Shown here: positions 1 through 6,841 of the stretch, in pieces
Numbering within the stretch: the first letter of the stretch is position 1
Layout of the letters: every line of letters starts with the position of its first letter
Assembly: GCA_002353555.1 (NCBI GenBank)
Contig: DEJO01000055.1
Location: 41,067-49,092, forward strand
Length of the DNA stretch: 8,026 nucleotides
Direction: 5' to 3'
Source of the DNA: Prevotella sp. UBA2746
Lineage (GTDB): Bacteria; Bacteroidota; Bacteroidia; Bacteroidales; Bacteroidaceae
Translations under genes and position numbers: made by a program
Notes under the pieces: generated by a model
Seen by the model: only the letters and a program-made list of their open reading frames with translations
The model's database searches: none
Told to the model about the DNA's origin: nothing

Positions 1-654
1 TACAACAAGTTCCTGGCAAAGATAGCCAGCGACTGGCGCAAGCCAGACGGCCTCTTTGTCGTACATCCTGACCGCGCACTCGACTTCATAGCCGACCTGC
101 CGATAGAGAAGTTCTGGGGTGTGGGGGCGAAGACTGCCGAGCGCATGCACAAGATGGGCATCTTCAACGGCGGGCAGCTGCGACACACCTCACGCACACA
201 CCTGACGGAGGTCTTCGGAAAGGCAGGTGCCCTGTATCACGACTTTGCCAACGGCATAGACGAACGCCCCGTCATCGTGGAGCGCGAACGCAAGTCGGTG
301 GGCTGTGAGCAGACCTACCTTGAAGACCTCACGCGCCCCGCTCAGTTCACCATTGCGCTCTATCATCTTGTCATAGAACTGGTCAAGCGCATCCGAAAGG
401 CTGACTTTCGCGGCAGGACGCTCACCCTGAAAGTGAAATATGCCGACTTTACGCAGATTACACGCAGCATCACCAGCCCTGACATGCTCACCAACAAAGA
501 CCAACTGCTGCCCCTTGCCAAGCAACTCTTTCGCACCACAAGGCAGGAAGAAGAGCGTGCCATCAGGCTGCTGGGGCTCTCTGTGTCGCATGCCATTGGC
601 GAAGAAGACGGTCATCCGCACTGGGTTGAAGGCACGCTCGACTTCCTTGACTGA
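1..654 (+). CDS. dinB: DNA polymerase IV (DinB, Y-family), C-terminal part, 5' end outside window
   Basis: This is the C-terminal 217 residues of a Y-family translesion polymerase, which copies past damaged bases with low fidelity. The frame is open from base 1, so the true start lies upstream. The first residues (YNKFLAKIASDWRKPDG) match the NKFLAKIASD segment at the palm/thumb junction of DinB proteins. The stretch IEKFWGVGAKTAERMHKMGI is the helix-hairpin-helix of the thumb, with a GVG turn. The part from about residue 95 (SVGCEQTYLEDL) onward fits the little-finger domain, which contacts DNA and usually ends in a clamp-binding tail. Full-length DinB is about 350-365 residues, so roughly 40% is missing, including the DE catalytic motifs. 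The stop is TGA at 652-654. No terminator is visible behind it. The family call is firm; activity cannot be judged from this fragment. Confidence 0.95.
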   Translation, partial: YNKFLAKIASDWRKPDGLFVVHPDRALDFIADLPIEKFWGVGAKTAERMHKMGIFNGGQLRHTSRTHLTEVFGKAGALYHDFANGIDERPVIVERERKSVGCEQTYLEDLTRPAQFTIALYHLVIELVKRIRKADFRGRTLTLKVKYADFTQITRSITSPDMLTNKDQLLPLAKQLFRTTRQEEERAIRLLGLSVSHAIGEEDGHPHWVEGTLDFLD

Positions 655-872
655 CCCATCCAAACAGAACTCATGGCATTCTCGAACCATTCACACTTAT
701 CAAATTATCAATCAATTTGTTAAGTATCTTGTAAATGGTTGAGTAAAAGCATTTATTCTTCTTAAGAAGCTGATGTCATACCAGTCCTTTTTTCGATGAA
801 ATCGCCAGTTTTTTGCATCTGATTCATCATCACGTCTGCAGGTTCTGAACTACACCCTACACCATCCTCCGT

Positions 873-894
873 AAAGAAAAACACGTTTTTCTTT
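873..894. repeat. 22-bp inverted repeat at the patatin promoter
   Basis: AAAGAAAAAC and GTTTTTCTTT are perfect 10-base complementary arms separated by AC. The right arm runs into the TTTG of the predicted -33 element (893-896), so the repeat could be an operator. It could also fold as a weak, AT-rich hairpin that ends upstream transcription. The symmetry is directly visible; the role is inference. Confidence 0.5.
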
Positions 895-923
895 TGCTTT
901 GTTCTCGCTTAATTGTACCTTTG
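893..923 (+). promoter_or_regulatory. Bacteroidota-type promoter of the patatin gene
   Basis: TTTG at 893-896 and TACCTTTG at 916-923 match the -33 (TTTG) and -7 (TAnnTTTG) elements recognised by the Bacteroidota primary sigma factor, with 19 bases between them. The start codon is at 933, so transcription would begin only about 0-5 bases before the ATG. The mRNA would then be almost leaderless. This promoter also rules out a longer gene starting at TTG 894. Confidence 0.72.
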
Positions 924-932
924 CCGACTGAT

Positions 933-1784
933 ATGAAGAAAGGATTAGTTTTGGAAGGAGGCGCCCTGCGCGGATTGTTTTCGGCAGGGGTGATAGATGT
1001 GCTGATGGAACGCGGCATTAGCTTCGACGGACTGGTAGGTGTTTCTGCCGGTGCTGCCTTCGGATGCAACTACAAGTCGCGGCAACCGGGACGCGCCATC
1101 CGCTACAACAAGCGCTTTGCCCACGACTGGCGCTATTGCAGCTGGCGGTCGTGGCTGACCACGGGCGACCTCTTCGGCGGCGAGTTCTGCTACCATGTAA
1201 TGCCGGAACAGCTGGACTTGTTCGACACGAAGGCGTTCGACGAGAACCCGATGGAGTTCTATGCCGTCTGTACCGACGTGACAACGGGCGAACCTGTCTA
1301 TCAGAAGCTGATGAAATGCAGTAGCGATACCTATGAATATATACGTGCATCGGCATCCATGCCACTGGTTTCGAAGGTCGTCGAGGTAGAAGGGCGCAAG
1401 CTGCTCGACGGCGGCGTGTCCGACTCTATACCTCTGGCGTTCTTCCAACGCATGGGGTATGAGAAGAATCTGGTCGTGCTGACACAGCCCGAAGGCTACG
1501 TCAAGGAGCATAACAAGCTGATGCCGCTCATGCGCCTGTCGCTGAGGAAATATCCAAAGATGATACATGCGCTCGATACGAGACATATCATGTATAACAA
1601 GCAGTTAGCATACGTAGCTCAAGAAGAACTCAAACAGAGCACACTCGTCATCCGTCCCGAACGGAAACTGCCCATCGGTCATCTCTGTCACGACGAGAAC
1701 CTGATGGAAGAAGTGTATAAGGAAGGACGTAATACATGTATGAAACAGCTGGCAGAGATAGAACAATTTTTAATGGACAAATGA
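933..1784 (+). CDS. Patatin-like phospholipase
   Basis: A 283-residue patatin-fold serine hydrolase, expected to cleave acyl esters of phospholipids or related lipids with a Ser-Asp dyad. The oxyanion-hole loop GGALRG is at residues 9-14, the nucleophile elbow GVSAG at 36-40 (Ser38), and the dyad aspartate in DGG at 159-161 (Asp159). There is no signal peptide, so the protein is probably cytoplasmic or acts on the inner face of the membrane. Length and motif spacing resemble the YjjU-like bacterial patatin group. The start at ATG 933 is preferred: the MKKGLVLEGG beginning is typical of the family, and the upstream TTG at 894 lies inside the promoter. No Shine-Dalgarno is possible if the transcript is nearly leaderless. 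The gene for a small membrane protein follows 10 nt after the stop. The substrate is unknown. Confidence 0.9.
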   Translation: MKKGLVLEGGALRGLFSAGVIDVLMERGISFDGLVGVSAGAAFGCNYKSRQPGRAIRYNKRFAHDWRYCSWRSWLTTGDLFGGEFCYHVMPEQLDLFDTKAFDENPMEFYAVCTDVTTGEPVYQKLMKCSSDTYEYIRASASMPLVSKVVEVEGRKLLDGGVSDSIPLAFFQRMGYEKNLVVLTQPEGYVKEHNKLMPLMRLSLRKYPKMIHALDTRHIMYNKQLAYVAQEELKQSTLVIRPERKLPIGHLCHDENLMEEVYKEGRNTCMKQLAEIEQFLMDK

Positions 1785-1794
1785 TGATTGAACG

Positions 1795-2271
1795 ATGAAG
1801 ACAGCTTATCAACTCGTCATAGGAGGTGTATTGGGAACGATAGTAGGAGGTGGAGCGTTCATGGCTTACGACACCTTCGACAGGGAACGGAAGCTGGAGG
1901 AGGCGGAAGCACGCCAGCATGAGGAGCGGCGAAAGGCACATGCCGACTCGTTGCTGCGCATACGGGCGGCACAAGACGAGCAGGAACGTGCCCGGGAGTC
2001 GGAGGAACGGCTCTGTGCCGATGTCATCCATGACCTGAAGATGTTCTACCTGGACTCCGTTCTCGTGGAGAAGCCACTGAAACAGAACGTGCGTTTCGGG
2101 CTGCCCGGCTGCAGTTCGCAAGACCTCAAGCTGATGCGTCAACGGTTACAGATATTTCATGACAGCGGCGACTGGTATCGTGTGAAGCTGGTGAGCGCAC
2201 AGGGCAGCCTCTTCCGTTATGTCAAAGTACTGGTACAAGGCCGCGACATCGTGCTCGACGAGGTGAGATAG
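1795..2271 (+). CDS. Hypothetical membrane-anchored coiled-coil protein
   Basis: I do not recognise this 158-residue protein. Residues about 4-26 form one Gly-rich hydrophobic segment, rich in V, I and A and likely a membrane anchor or uncleaved signal. Residues about 28-73 are very rich in E, R, K and A, and look like a charged helix or coiled coil. The remainder (about 74-158) looks like a small globular domain with mixed helix and strand, including an FGLPGC turn and a C-terminal strand-like stretch (FRYVKVLVQGRDIVLDEV). The topology, in or out, cannot be decided. The gene starts 10 nt after the patatin stop, with no promoter between, so the two are probably co-transcribed. The protein could scaffold or localise the phospholipase, but this is only a guess from position. 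The stop codon is part of the palindrome TAGCACGTGCTA (2269-2280). Confidence 0.75.
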   Translation: MKTAYQLVIGGVLGTIVGGGAFMAYDTFDRERKLEEAEARQHEERRKAHADSLLRIRAAQDEQERARESEERLCADVIHDLKMFYLDSVLVEKPLKQNVRFGLPGCSSQDLKLMRQRLQIFHDSGDWYRVKLVSAQGSLFRYVKVLVQGRDIVLDEVR

Positions 2272-2280
2272 CACGTGCTA
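2269..2280. repeat. Perfect 12-bp palindrome over the stop codon
   Basis: TAGCACGTGCTA is self-complementary and starts with the TAG stop of the preceding gene. There is no T-run behind it and no loop, so a terminator is unlikely. It might be a protein-binding site or chance. Confidence 0.35.
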
Positions 2281-2322
2281 CGGCAGTCTTCCATCGGTTG
2301 GTTTTGCGATATTCCGTGTCTG

Positions 2323-2335
2323 GATTTGGCAAATC
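2323..2335. repeat. Inverted repeat over the -33 box of the nitroreductase promoter
   Basis: GATTTG and CAAATC are perfect 6-base arms around a single G. The left arm contains the predicted -33 TTTG (2325-2328). It may be an operator; at this length chance is also possible. Confidence 0.35.
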
Positions 2336-2356
2336 GGGAAATTATTTGTAGCTTTG
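2325..2356 (+). promoter_or_regulatory. Bacteroidota-type promoter of the nitroreductase gene
   Basis: TTTG at 2325-2328 and TAGCTTTG at 2349-2356 are separated by 20 bases and match the -33/-7 consensus of the phylum. Transcription would start near 2361-2364, giving a leader of about 45 bases. That leader contains a six-codon mini-ORF (ATG 2377 to TAA 2397, METELK) and then an AAGGA ribosome-binding site at 2397-2401, five bases before the ATG at 2407. The decarboxylase gene downstream is probably read from here too. Confidence 0.7.
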
Positions 2357-2406
2357 TGCCGCTCAAAAGAAGAAATATGGAAACAGAATTAAAATAAAGG
2401 AAAAGG

Positions 2407-3033
2407 ATGAAAACTAAATGGATAATGATGATTGCTGCTCTGATGATGACAGCATGTGTGTCGGCTCAGAAGACCATACAGCTGCCTGAGCCAGACAAGA
2501 ACGTGAAGATGACGCTGATGGAAGCACTACAGAACAGGCAGTCGTCAAGAAGTTTCTCTGACGAGGAGATTAGCGATGCCACCCTCTCGCAGGTGCTGTG
2601 GGCAGCATGTGGCATCAACCGCCCGGCAGAAAAGAAGATTACGGCGCCTTCTGCCATCAACGCACAAGACATCAAGGTGTATGTCTGCCGCAAGGATGGT
2701 GCCTGGCGCTACGAACCCAATGGCAACATGCTGGTACAGGTATGCGCTGACGACTTGCGGAAGGCTGTTGCCGGCAGGCAGGAGTTTGCGGCCAAGGCTC
2801 CGTTGTCGCTCGTCCTGGTGAGCGACCACGACAAGTTAGGCAACCGCAGCAACGGAGGTGAGCGCATGGGGCTTGCCGATGCGGGCTACGTCTCGGAGAA
2901 CATCTGCCTCGTCTGTACGGCATTAGGTCTGAAGACCGTACCTCGCATGACGATGGATGAGGAGACGCTGAGAACGGCTTTGCAGCTGGGCGACTACGAT
3001 GACTTGGTACTGAACCACCCTATCGGCAAGTGA
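2407..3033 (+). CDS. Exported nitroreductase-family (SagB/ThcOx-like) flavoprotein
   Basis: A 208-residue member of the nitroreductase superfamily. These are FMN-dependent enzymes that use NAD(P)H or another donor to reduce, or in the SagB/ThcOx branch oxidise, small or peptidic substrates. The hallmark basic patch that holds the FMN phosphate is R44-QSS-R48, followed by FSDEEI. A second FMN/substrate loop is APSAINAQ (80-87). The family's alanine/glycine-rich helix lies near DAGYVSENICLVCTALGL, and the C-terminal strand ends in a degenerate form of the usual VGYP motif (HPIGK). The first 20 residues are a signal peptide: MKTKW, a hydrophobic core, then either signal peptidase I cleavage after V-S-A before Gln21 or lipidation at Cys17 (MTAC, a weak lipobox). 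The protein is therefore likely periplasmic or outer-membrane attached, which is unusual for an FMN enzyme in general but seen in Bacteroidales relatives. A good AAGGA site precedes the start. The PSD-family gene follows after 28 nt. The true substrate is unknown. Confidence 0.85.
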   Translation: MKTKWIMMIAALMMTACVSAQKTIQLPEPDKNVKMTLMEALQNRQSSRSFSDEEISDATLSQVLWAACGINRPAEKKITAPSAINAQDIKVYVCRKDGAWRYEPNGNMLVQVCADDLRKAVAGRQEFAAKAPLSLVLVSDHDKLGNRSNGGERMGLADAGYVSENICLVCTALGLKTVPRMTMDEETLRTALQLGDYDDLVLNHPIGK

Positions 3034-3061
3034 AGATGACGGTGTCTGGAGAGTGTAAGCG

Positions 3062-4366
3062 ATGAAAAGTCATACCGACATACCACAAACGCTCATGATG
3101 AAGCAAGCATGGCAATGGCTGCTGGGCGTGCTTCTGCTGACGGCGGTGACCGCATGTCACGACGAGGACATACCTGTCTATCATCCTGAAGAGCAGCATA
3201 CAGAGGCTACCCAGGCGCTCATCAACATCTGCCAACAGCATCCAGAGATAGAACGTCTGCTGAGAAAGTCTATCAGTCAGGCTGCCGAAATCAATCCCGA
3301 CAAGCGTTACAACCCGGCACAGAGCTTGGAAGAGTTCTATGACTTCATCGACTGGAACGTTCGTCGCCTGCCGTGGGACGTGATAGATGGCACGAAAGCT
3401 GACGGAGGCTCACTCTATAGTCGTACCGATCAGGGTGTCGGCTACTTCTGGTTTGTCGTAGACCAGCCGTTGGACGAGCTGAAAGGCCGTGGCTACTACT
3501 ATCCCACCGTAGAGTTCGTGCAGCCGTTTTCCGACTGGCTGACGACATACGCCAACTCATGGGGCGACTGGCTGTCGACGACTGCCAGCTGGAACGACAC
3601 CTATTATAATATGGTTGCCACAGATCCCGACTGGGGACTCACCAAGGGATGGTATGGAGAGGGCAACCGATGGAAGACGTTCAACGAGTTTTTCAGCCGT
3701 AGCCTGGCTTCGCCCGCCATGCGTCCGATAGACACGGAGGCTGAGGTGGTGATGCCCGTAGACTCATGGCCGAAGGGGTTGTGGCAGATAGACAGCAACA
3801 ACCAGCTGGTCTATCCAGAGAACGTTTACGTGAAGACCGCCAAGTTGTCGGACATAGGAGCCTTGATTGGCAAGGACAGCAAGTATGCTACGGCATTTGC
3901 CGGCGGGACGCTGATGCACACCTTCCTCGATGTCAACGACTACCACCGTTACCATTCGCCTGTCGACGGCGAGTTGGTGGAGCTGCGCAACATACCCGGC
4001 GTAGCGGCCGGAGGTGGATATACCCTGTGGGATGACAAGGCTAAACGCTACTACTATATCAACAACATGGGCTTCCAGATGGTGGAGACACGCGCCTGTG
4101 CCATCATCAGGACCGAGGAGTATGGACTGGTGGCGATGCTGCCTGTCGGCATGTCACAGATAGCCAGCGTCAACTGGATACCTTCCCTTCATGTCGGTCA
4201 GCAACTGAAGCGGGGTGACGAGATGGGATTCTTTCAGTTTGGTGGATCCGACGTCATCCTCATCTTCCAGCAAGGTGTCGAAGTGAATCTCCTGTCTAAG
4301 CCCGACGGTGAAGGCGGTTACCAACACCAACTCATGGGTGAGGCGCTGGCAAGGCTGAAAAAGTAA
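3062..4366 (+). CDS. Phosphatidylserine decarboxylase-family lipoprotein (PsiD-like architecture)
   Basis: A 434-residue pyruvoyl-type decarboxylase. The C-terminal half (from about residue 210) is the PSD domain: it has the family sequence TFNEFFSRSL, the Asp of MPVDS (Asp234), AFAGGTLMHTF, and DYHRYHSPVDG with His295 and His298. In PSD the Asp, second His and a later Ser form the self-processing triad. The Ser is in FGGSDVIL (Ser396), where classical enzymes have LGST and others GGSS. Cleavage before Ser396 would release a 39-residue alpha chain carrying the pyruvoyl group. Residues about 48-160 resemble the extra N-terminal domain (PF12588 type) found before PSD in PsiD-like amino-acid decarboxylases. 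The N-terminus is a lipoprotein signal, with lipobox V-T-A-Cys32. Starting at M13 (ATG 3098) instead would give a more standard signal length. An exported PSD is odd, because the usual enzyme is in the inner membrane facing the cytoplasm. Substrate could be phosphatidylserine or a free amino acid; T to D after the Ser might alter processing. Confidence 0.85.
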   Translation: MKSHTDIPQTLMMKQAWQWLLGVLLLTAVTACHDEDIPVYHPEEQHTEATQALINICQQHPEIERLLRKSISQAAEINPDKRYNPAQSLEEFYDFIDWNVRRLPWDVIDGTKADGGSLYSRTDQGVGYFWFVVDQPLDELKGRGYYYPTVEFVQPFSDWLTTYANSWGDWLSTTASWNDTYYNMVATDPDWGLTKGWYGEGNRWKTFNEFFSRSLASPAMRPIDTEAEVVMPVDSWPKGLWQIDSNNQLVYPENVYVKTAKLSDIGALIGKDSKYATAFAGGTLMHTFLDVNDYHRYHSPVDGELVELRNIPGVAAGGGYTLWDDKAKRYYYINNMGFQMVETRACAIIRTEEYGLVAMLPVGMSQIASVNWIPSLHVGQQLKRGDEMGFFQFGGSDVILIFQQGVEVNLLSKPDGEGGYQHQLMGEALARLKK

Positions 4367-4372
4367 TCCTTC

Positions 4373-4407
4373 ATGAACTATGAACTATGAATTATGAACT
4401 ATGAACT
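4373..4407 (+). repeat. Five tandem 7-bp repeats (ATGAACT) before the SpoIIE-type gene
   Basis: Five head-to-tail heptamers: ATGAACT, ATGAACT, ATGAATT, ATGAACT, ATGAACT, then a decayed sixth copy (ATAAATG) whose final ATG is the start codon at 4412. Every unit carries an ATG. The first four each open MNYEL followed by a stop, and the fifth opens MNYKWDF and ends at 4424, overlapping the true start. The fourth ends in TAA directly abutting the start codon. The array fills nearly the whole 45-base gap and leaves no Shine-Dalgarno. Slippage could change copy number. Confidence 0.9.
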
Positions 4408-4411
4408 ATAA

Positions 4412-6829
4412 ATGGGATTTTTAGACATACATTTCAGATCTGTTACCCAACGCGTCACCGTACTGGTGGTCAGCGTGGTTGCTTTCATCATGGTCGTCGG
4501 AGGCTTCATCGAAATCAAGATGATGAAGCGGCAGGTTGCCCAAGACATGCATGCACAGGCAAGCCGTTCGATGGATGGTGCCATCAAGATGCTGGACAAC
4601 AAAGCCATCAACGTGGAGTCTGCCGTCAACACGGCAGCAGCCTATGCTGACATCTATGCACCTTTCGAAACGAAAGCAAATATCCTGTTAGAGAAACTCA
4701 TCAACGCCAACGAAGATATTGATGCCGTCACCCTACTCTACAGAGCTGACTACTTTCCGCAACACGGCAGATACTATGCGCCGACCATGTATCGTGAAGC
4801 ATCAGGTAAACTGGTCAGCCATATCATAGGCACACCAGAAGACCCGTATCGATACTTAGAGACTGACAGCAACTGGGTATATACCAACAAACTGGATGAC
4901 GGCTACTGGTGCCTGCCCTACATGGACTCCTTGTCTACCAAACGTCCGATGGTTACTTATTCGGCACCCTTGCACGACAGTAATGGTAAAGTTTACGCCG
5001 TTCTCTGTGCCGATGTGGGACTGGAGTGGGTACAGGACATCATGGAAACCAACAAGCCATACGAATATTCTTTGGTCAGCGTACTGAGTCGCGATGCCAA
5101 ATATGTCTACAACCCTGACTCCAGCAACATCATGACGGTGAACGCCCTGGAGCTGGCCACCAAGGAGAACAACACCGACCAGCTGATTCTTACCGAGCGC
5201 ATGCTCAAGTGGGACTCCGGTAGCGACACCGTTGACAACCAGTATCTGTTGTCTGGTAAGGGCAAGAGCCAGAAAGAGAAAACCATTGTCTATTATGCAC
5301 CCGTGAAAAGCCTGAAGTGGTCGGTGAGCTTCACGCTTCCTGAATCGAAGATCATGGAGCGCCCCAACCGACTGCGCCGAAACATGATTATCCTGCTGGT
5401 CTTCATGATTATCATTGTCTCGATAGTCCTTCATAAGGTCATCAAGGGACAGCTGAGGGTGATGAAGGTGCTGGCAGAAAAGGCGCAGCAAGTGGCTGAA
5501 GGCAATTTTGACGTGAGCCTTCCTGTCATCAGCACCAACGATGAAATCAGACTCTTCCGCGACTCCTTTGAAGGGATGCAGCACTCGCTGGCACGCTATG
5601 TCGAAGAGTTGAAGGCATCGACGGCACACAAGGCAAGCCTGGAGAACGAGCTGAAGGTAGCCAACAGCATACAGATGGGCATGCTGCCCAAAACCATGCC
5701 CCCCTTCCCTGACCGCAAAGACATAGACCTCTATGCACGGCTGAAGCCGGCAAAGGATGTCGGAGGCGACCTCTACGACTTCCATATCCACAACGAGAAA
5801 CTCTTCTTCTGCATCGGCGACGTCAGCGGAAAGGGTGTTCCTGCCGCCCTGTTCATGGCGATGACACGCTCACTCTTCCGCAACTTCACGGTCATGCTGT
5901 CGTCGGCAACAGAAATCGTCACGTCGCTGAACCGCGCACTCTGCGACGGCAACGACTACAACATGTTCTGCACCATGTTCATCGGCATTCTCGACCTTCG
6001 TGACGGCACGCTCGAATACTGCAATGCCGGTCACAATGCTCCCGTCATCATCGCAAAGGAAGGAATAGGCATGAGCGAACCGAAGGTAAACATGCCGTTG
6101 GGAATCATCGAAGACTACCCCTTCAAGATAGACTATACGAAAGCGCGGCCGGGCGATTGCATGTTCCTCTACACCGACGGAGTAACCGAGGCTGAGAACA
6201 GCCGCCACGAACTGTTTGGCGAGGAACGGATGATGGAGGTGCTCGCCAGCGTGCGCCAACGGAAAGACCCCACTCCGAAAGATTACGTCGAAGAGATGTA
6301 CCGCCACGTAAAGCAACATGCCGACGGAGTCATACAAAGCGACGACATCACCATCATGCACCTGATCTACCGGGGAAAGGAAAAAGTAGAACAACCATAT
6401 CGTAGCAATATGAAACACGAAGCAAGCATCAAACTGCCCAACGATGTACAGACGATACCGCAACTGGCGATATTCATCCAGGACATCTGTAACAAAGCAG
6501 GGTTAGCCGAGCAAGACACCATGACGGTAAACCTTGCCATCGAAGAAGCTGTCGTGAACGTCATGAACTATGCCTATCCTTCCGACGTGGAAGGAGAGGT
6601 GAACATCAAGACCGTATGCGACGACAACAAGCTCACCTTCATCATCACCGACTCCGGCAAGCCGTTCGACCCGACCAAGAAAGAGCAGGTAGACATCTCC
6701 CTGAACGCCGAGGAACGGCCCATCGGGGGACTGGGCATTCACATCATCCGTACCGTCATGGATGATGTCAGCTACGAATATGTTGACGGCAGGAACGTGT
6801 TGACAATGACCAAGAATATCCAAGCCTGA
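4412..6829 (+). CDS. Membrane Cache-HAMP-SpoIIE (PP2C) phosphatase fused to an RsbW-like HATPase domain
   Basis: An 805-residue signalling protein. Transmembrane segments at about 15-35 and 325-344 flank a periplasmic region that looks like a double Cache sensor (a YW..P turn near 165-169 and VTYSAPLHDSNGKVYAVLCADV near 190-210). A HAMP-like segment follows (about 345-395), then a coiled linker ending in IQMGMLP. The PP2C/SpoIIE phosphatase domain (about 430-660) has the metal-binding motifs GGDLYD (Asp453), GDVSGKG (469-475, Asp470), AGHN (539-542), YTDG (Asp589) and SDDIT (Asp644, Asp645). The C-terminal GHKL ATPase domain (about 675-800) has an N box EEAVVN (Glu711-Asn716), DSG (747-749) and GGLGIH (772-777), as in anti-sigma kinases such as RsbW. 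In partner-switching, such kinases phosphorylate a STAS protein and SpoIIE/RsbU phosphatases undo it; here both sit in one chain. No STAS gene or sigma factor is in the window. TAA directly before ATG 4412 excludes a longer start. An nudC-like gene follows after 12 nt. Confidence 0.92.
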   Translation: MGFLDIHFRSVTQRVTVLVVSVVAFIMVVGGFIEIKMMKRQVAQDMHAQASRSMDGAIKMLDNKAINVESAVNTAAAYADIYAPFETKANILLEKLINANEDIDAVTLLYRADYFPQHGRYYAPTMYREASGKLVSHIIGTPEDPYRYLETDSNWVYTNKLDDGYWCLPYMDSLSTKRPMVTYSAPLHDSNGKVYAVLCADVGLEWVQDIMETNKPYEYSLVSVLSRDAKYVYNPDSSNIMTVNALELATKENNTDQLILTERMLKWDSGSDTVDNQYLLSGKGKSQKEKTIVYYAPVKSLKWSVSFTLPESKIMERPNRLRRNMIILLVFMIIIVSIVLHKVIKGQLRVMKVLAEKAQQVAEGNFDVSLPVISTNDEIRLFRDSFEGMQHSLARYVEELKASTAHKASLENELKVANSIQMGMLPKTMPPFPDRKDIDLYARLKPAKDVGGDLYDFHIHNEKLFFCIGDVSGKGVPAALFMAMTRSLFRNFTVMLSSATEIVTSLNRALCDGNDYNMFCTMFIGILDLRDGTLEYCNAGHNAPVIIAKEGIGMSEPKVNMPLGIIEDYPFKIDYTKARPGDCMFLYTDGVTEAENSRHELFGEERMMEVLASVRQRKDPTPKDYVEEMYRHVKQHADGVIQSDDITIMHLIYRGKEKVEQPYRSNMKHEASIKLPNDVQTIPQLAIFIQDICNKAGLAEQDTMTVNLAIEEAVVNVMNYAYPSDVEGEVNIKTVCDDNKLTFIITDSGKPFDPTKKEQVDISLNAEERPIGGLGIHIIRTVMDDVSYEYVDGRNVLTMTKNIQA

Positions 6830-6841
6830 GCAAAGTAAAAG

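Larger units (their letters stand above)
655..932. other. Intergenic gap between dinB and the patatin gene
   Basis: I see no convincing gene in these 278 bases. The gap is more AT-rich than the flanking genes. It holds a perfect 12-bp palindrome (CTTCTTAAGAAG, 758-769), a weaker inverted repeat CAAATT/AATTTG at 701-719, a 22-bp inverted repeat at 873-894, and the promoter of the next gene at 893-923. No clear stem followed by a T-run marks the end of dinB. Confidence 0.6.

Noticed and set aside
190..690. 166-codon open frame on the - strand
   Set aside because: Antisense to dinB, no family features; a mirror frame.
701..719. CAAATT/AATTTG hairpin as terminator of dinB
   Set aside because: The six-base arms are all but one A/T, and no T-run follows.
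781..818. CGAT-GAA-ATCG stem followed by a T-run as a terminator
   Set aside because: The stem is only four base pairs, too weak to call.
894..932. N-terminal extension of the patatin from TTG 894
   Set aside because: It would start inside the predicted -33 box, and the extra residues match nothing in the family; ATG 933 is the natural start.
945..1586. 213-codon open frame on the - strand
   Set aside because: Antisense to the patatin catalytic region; rich in H, R and Q as expected for a mirror frame, with no motif.
4373..4407. CRISPR-like array
   Set aside because: The units are 7 bp and contiguous, without spacers; it is a simple tandem repeat.
4856..5791. 311-codon open frame on the - strand
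   Set aside because: It lies fully opposite the SpoIIE-type gene, whose domains are unmistakable. Its translation has no recognisable motif and it is explained by codon bias of the real gene.
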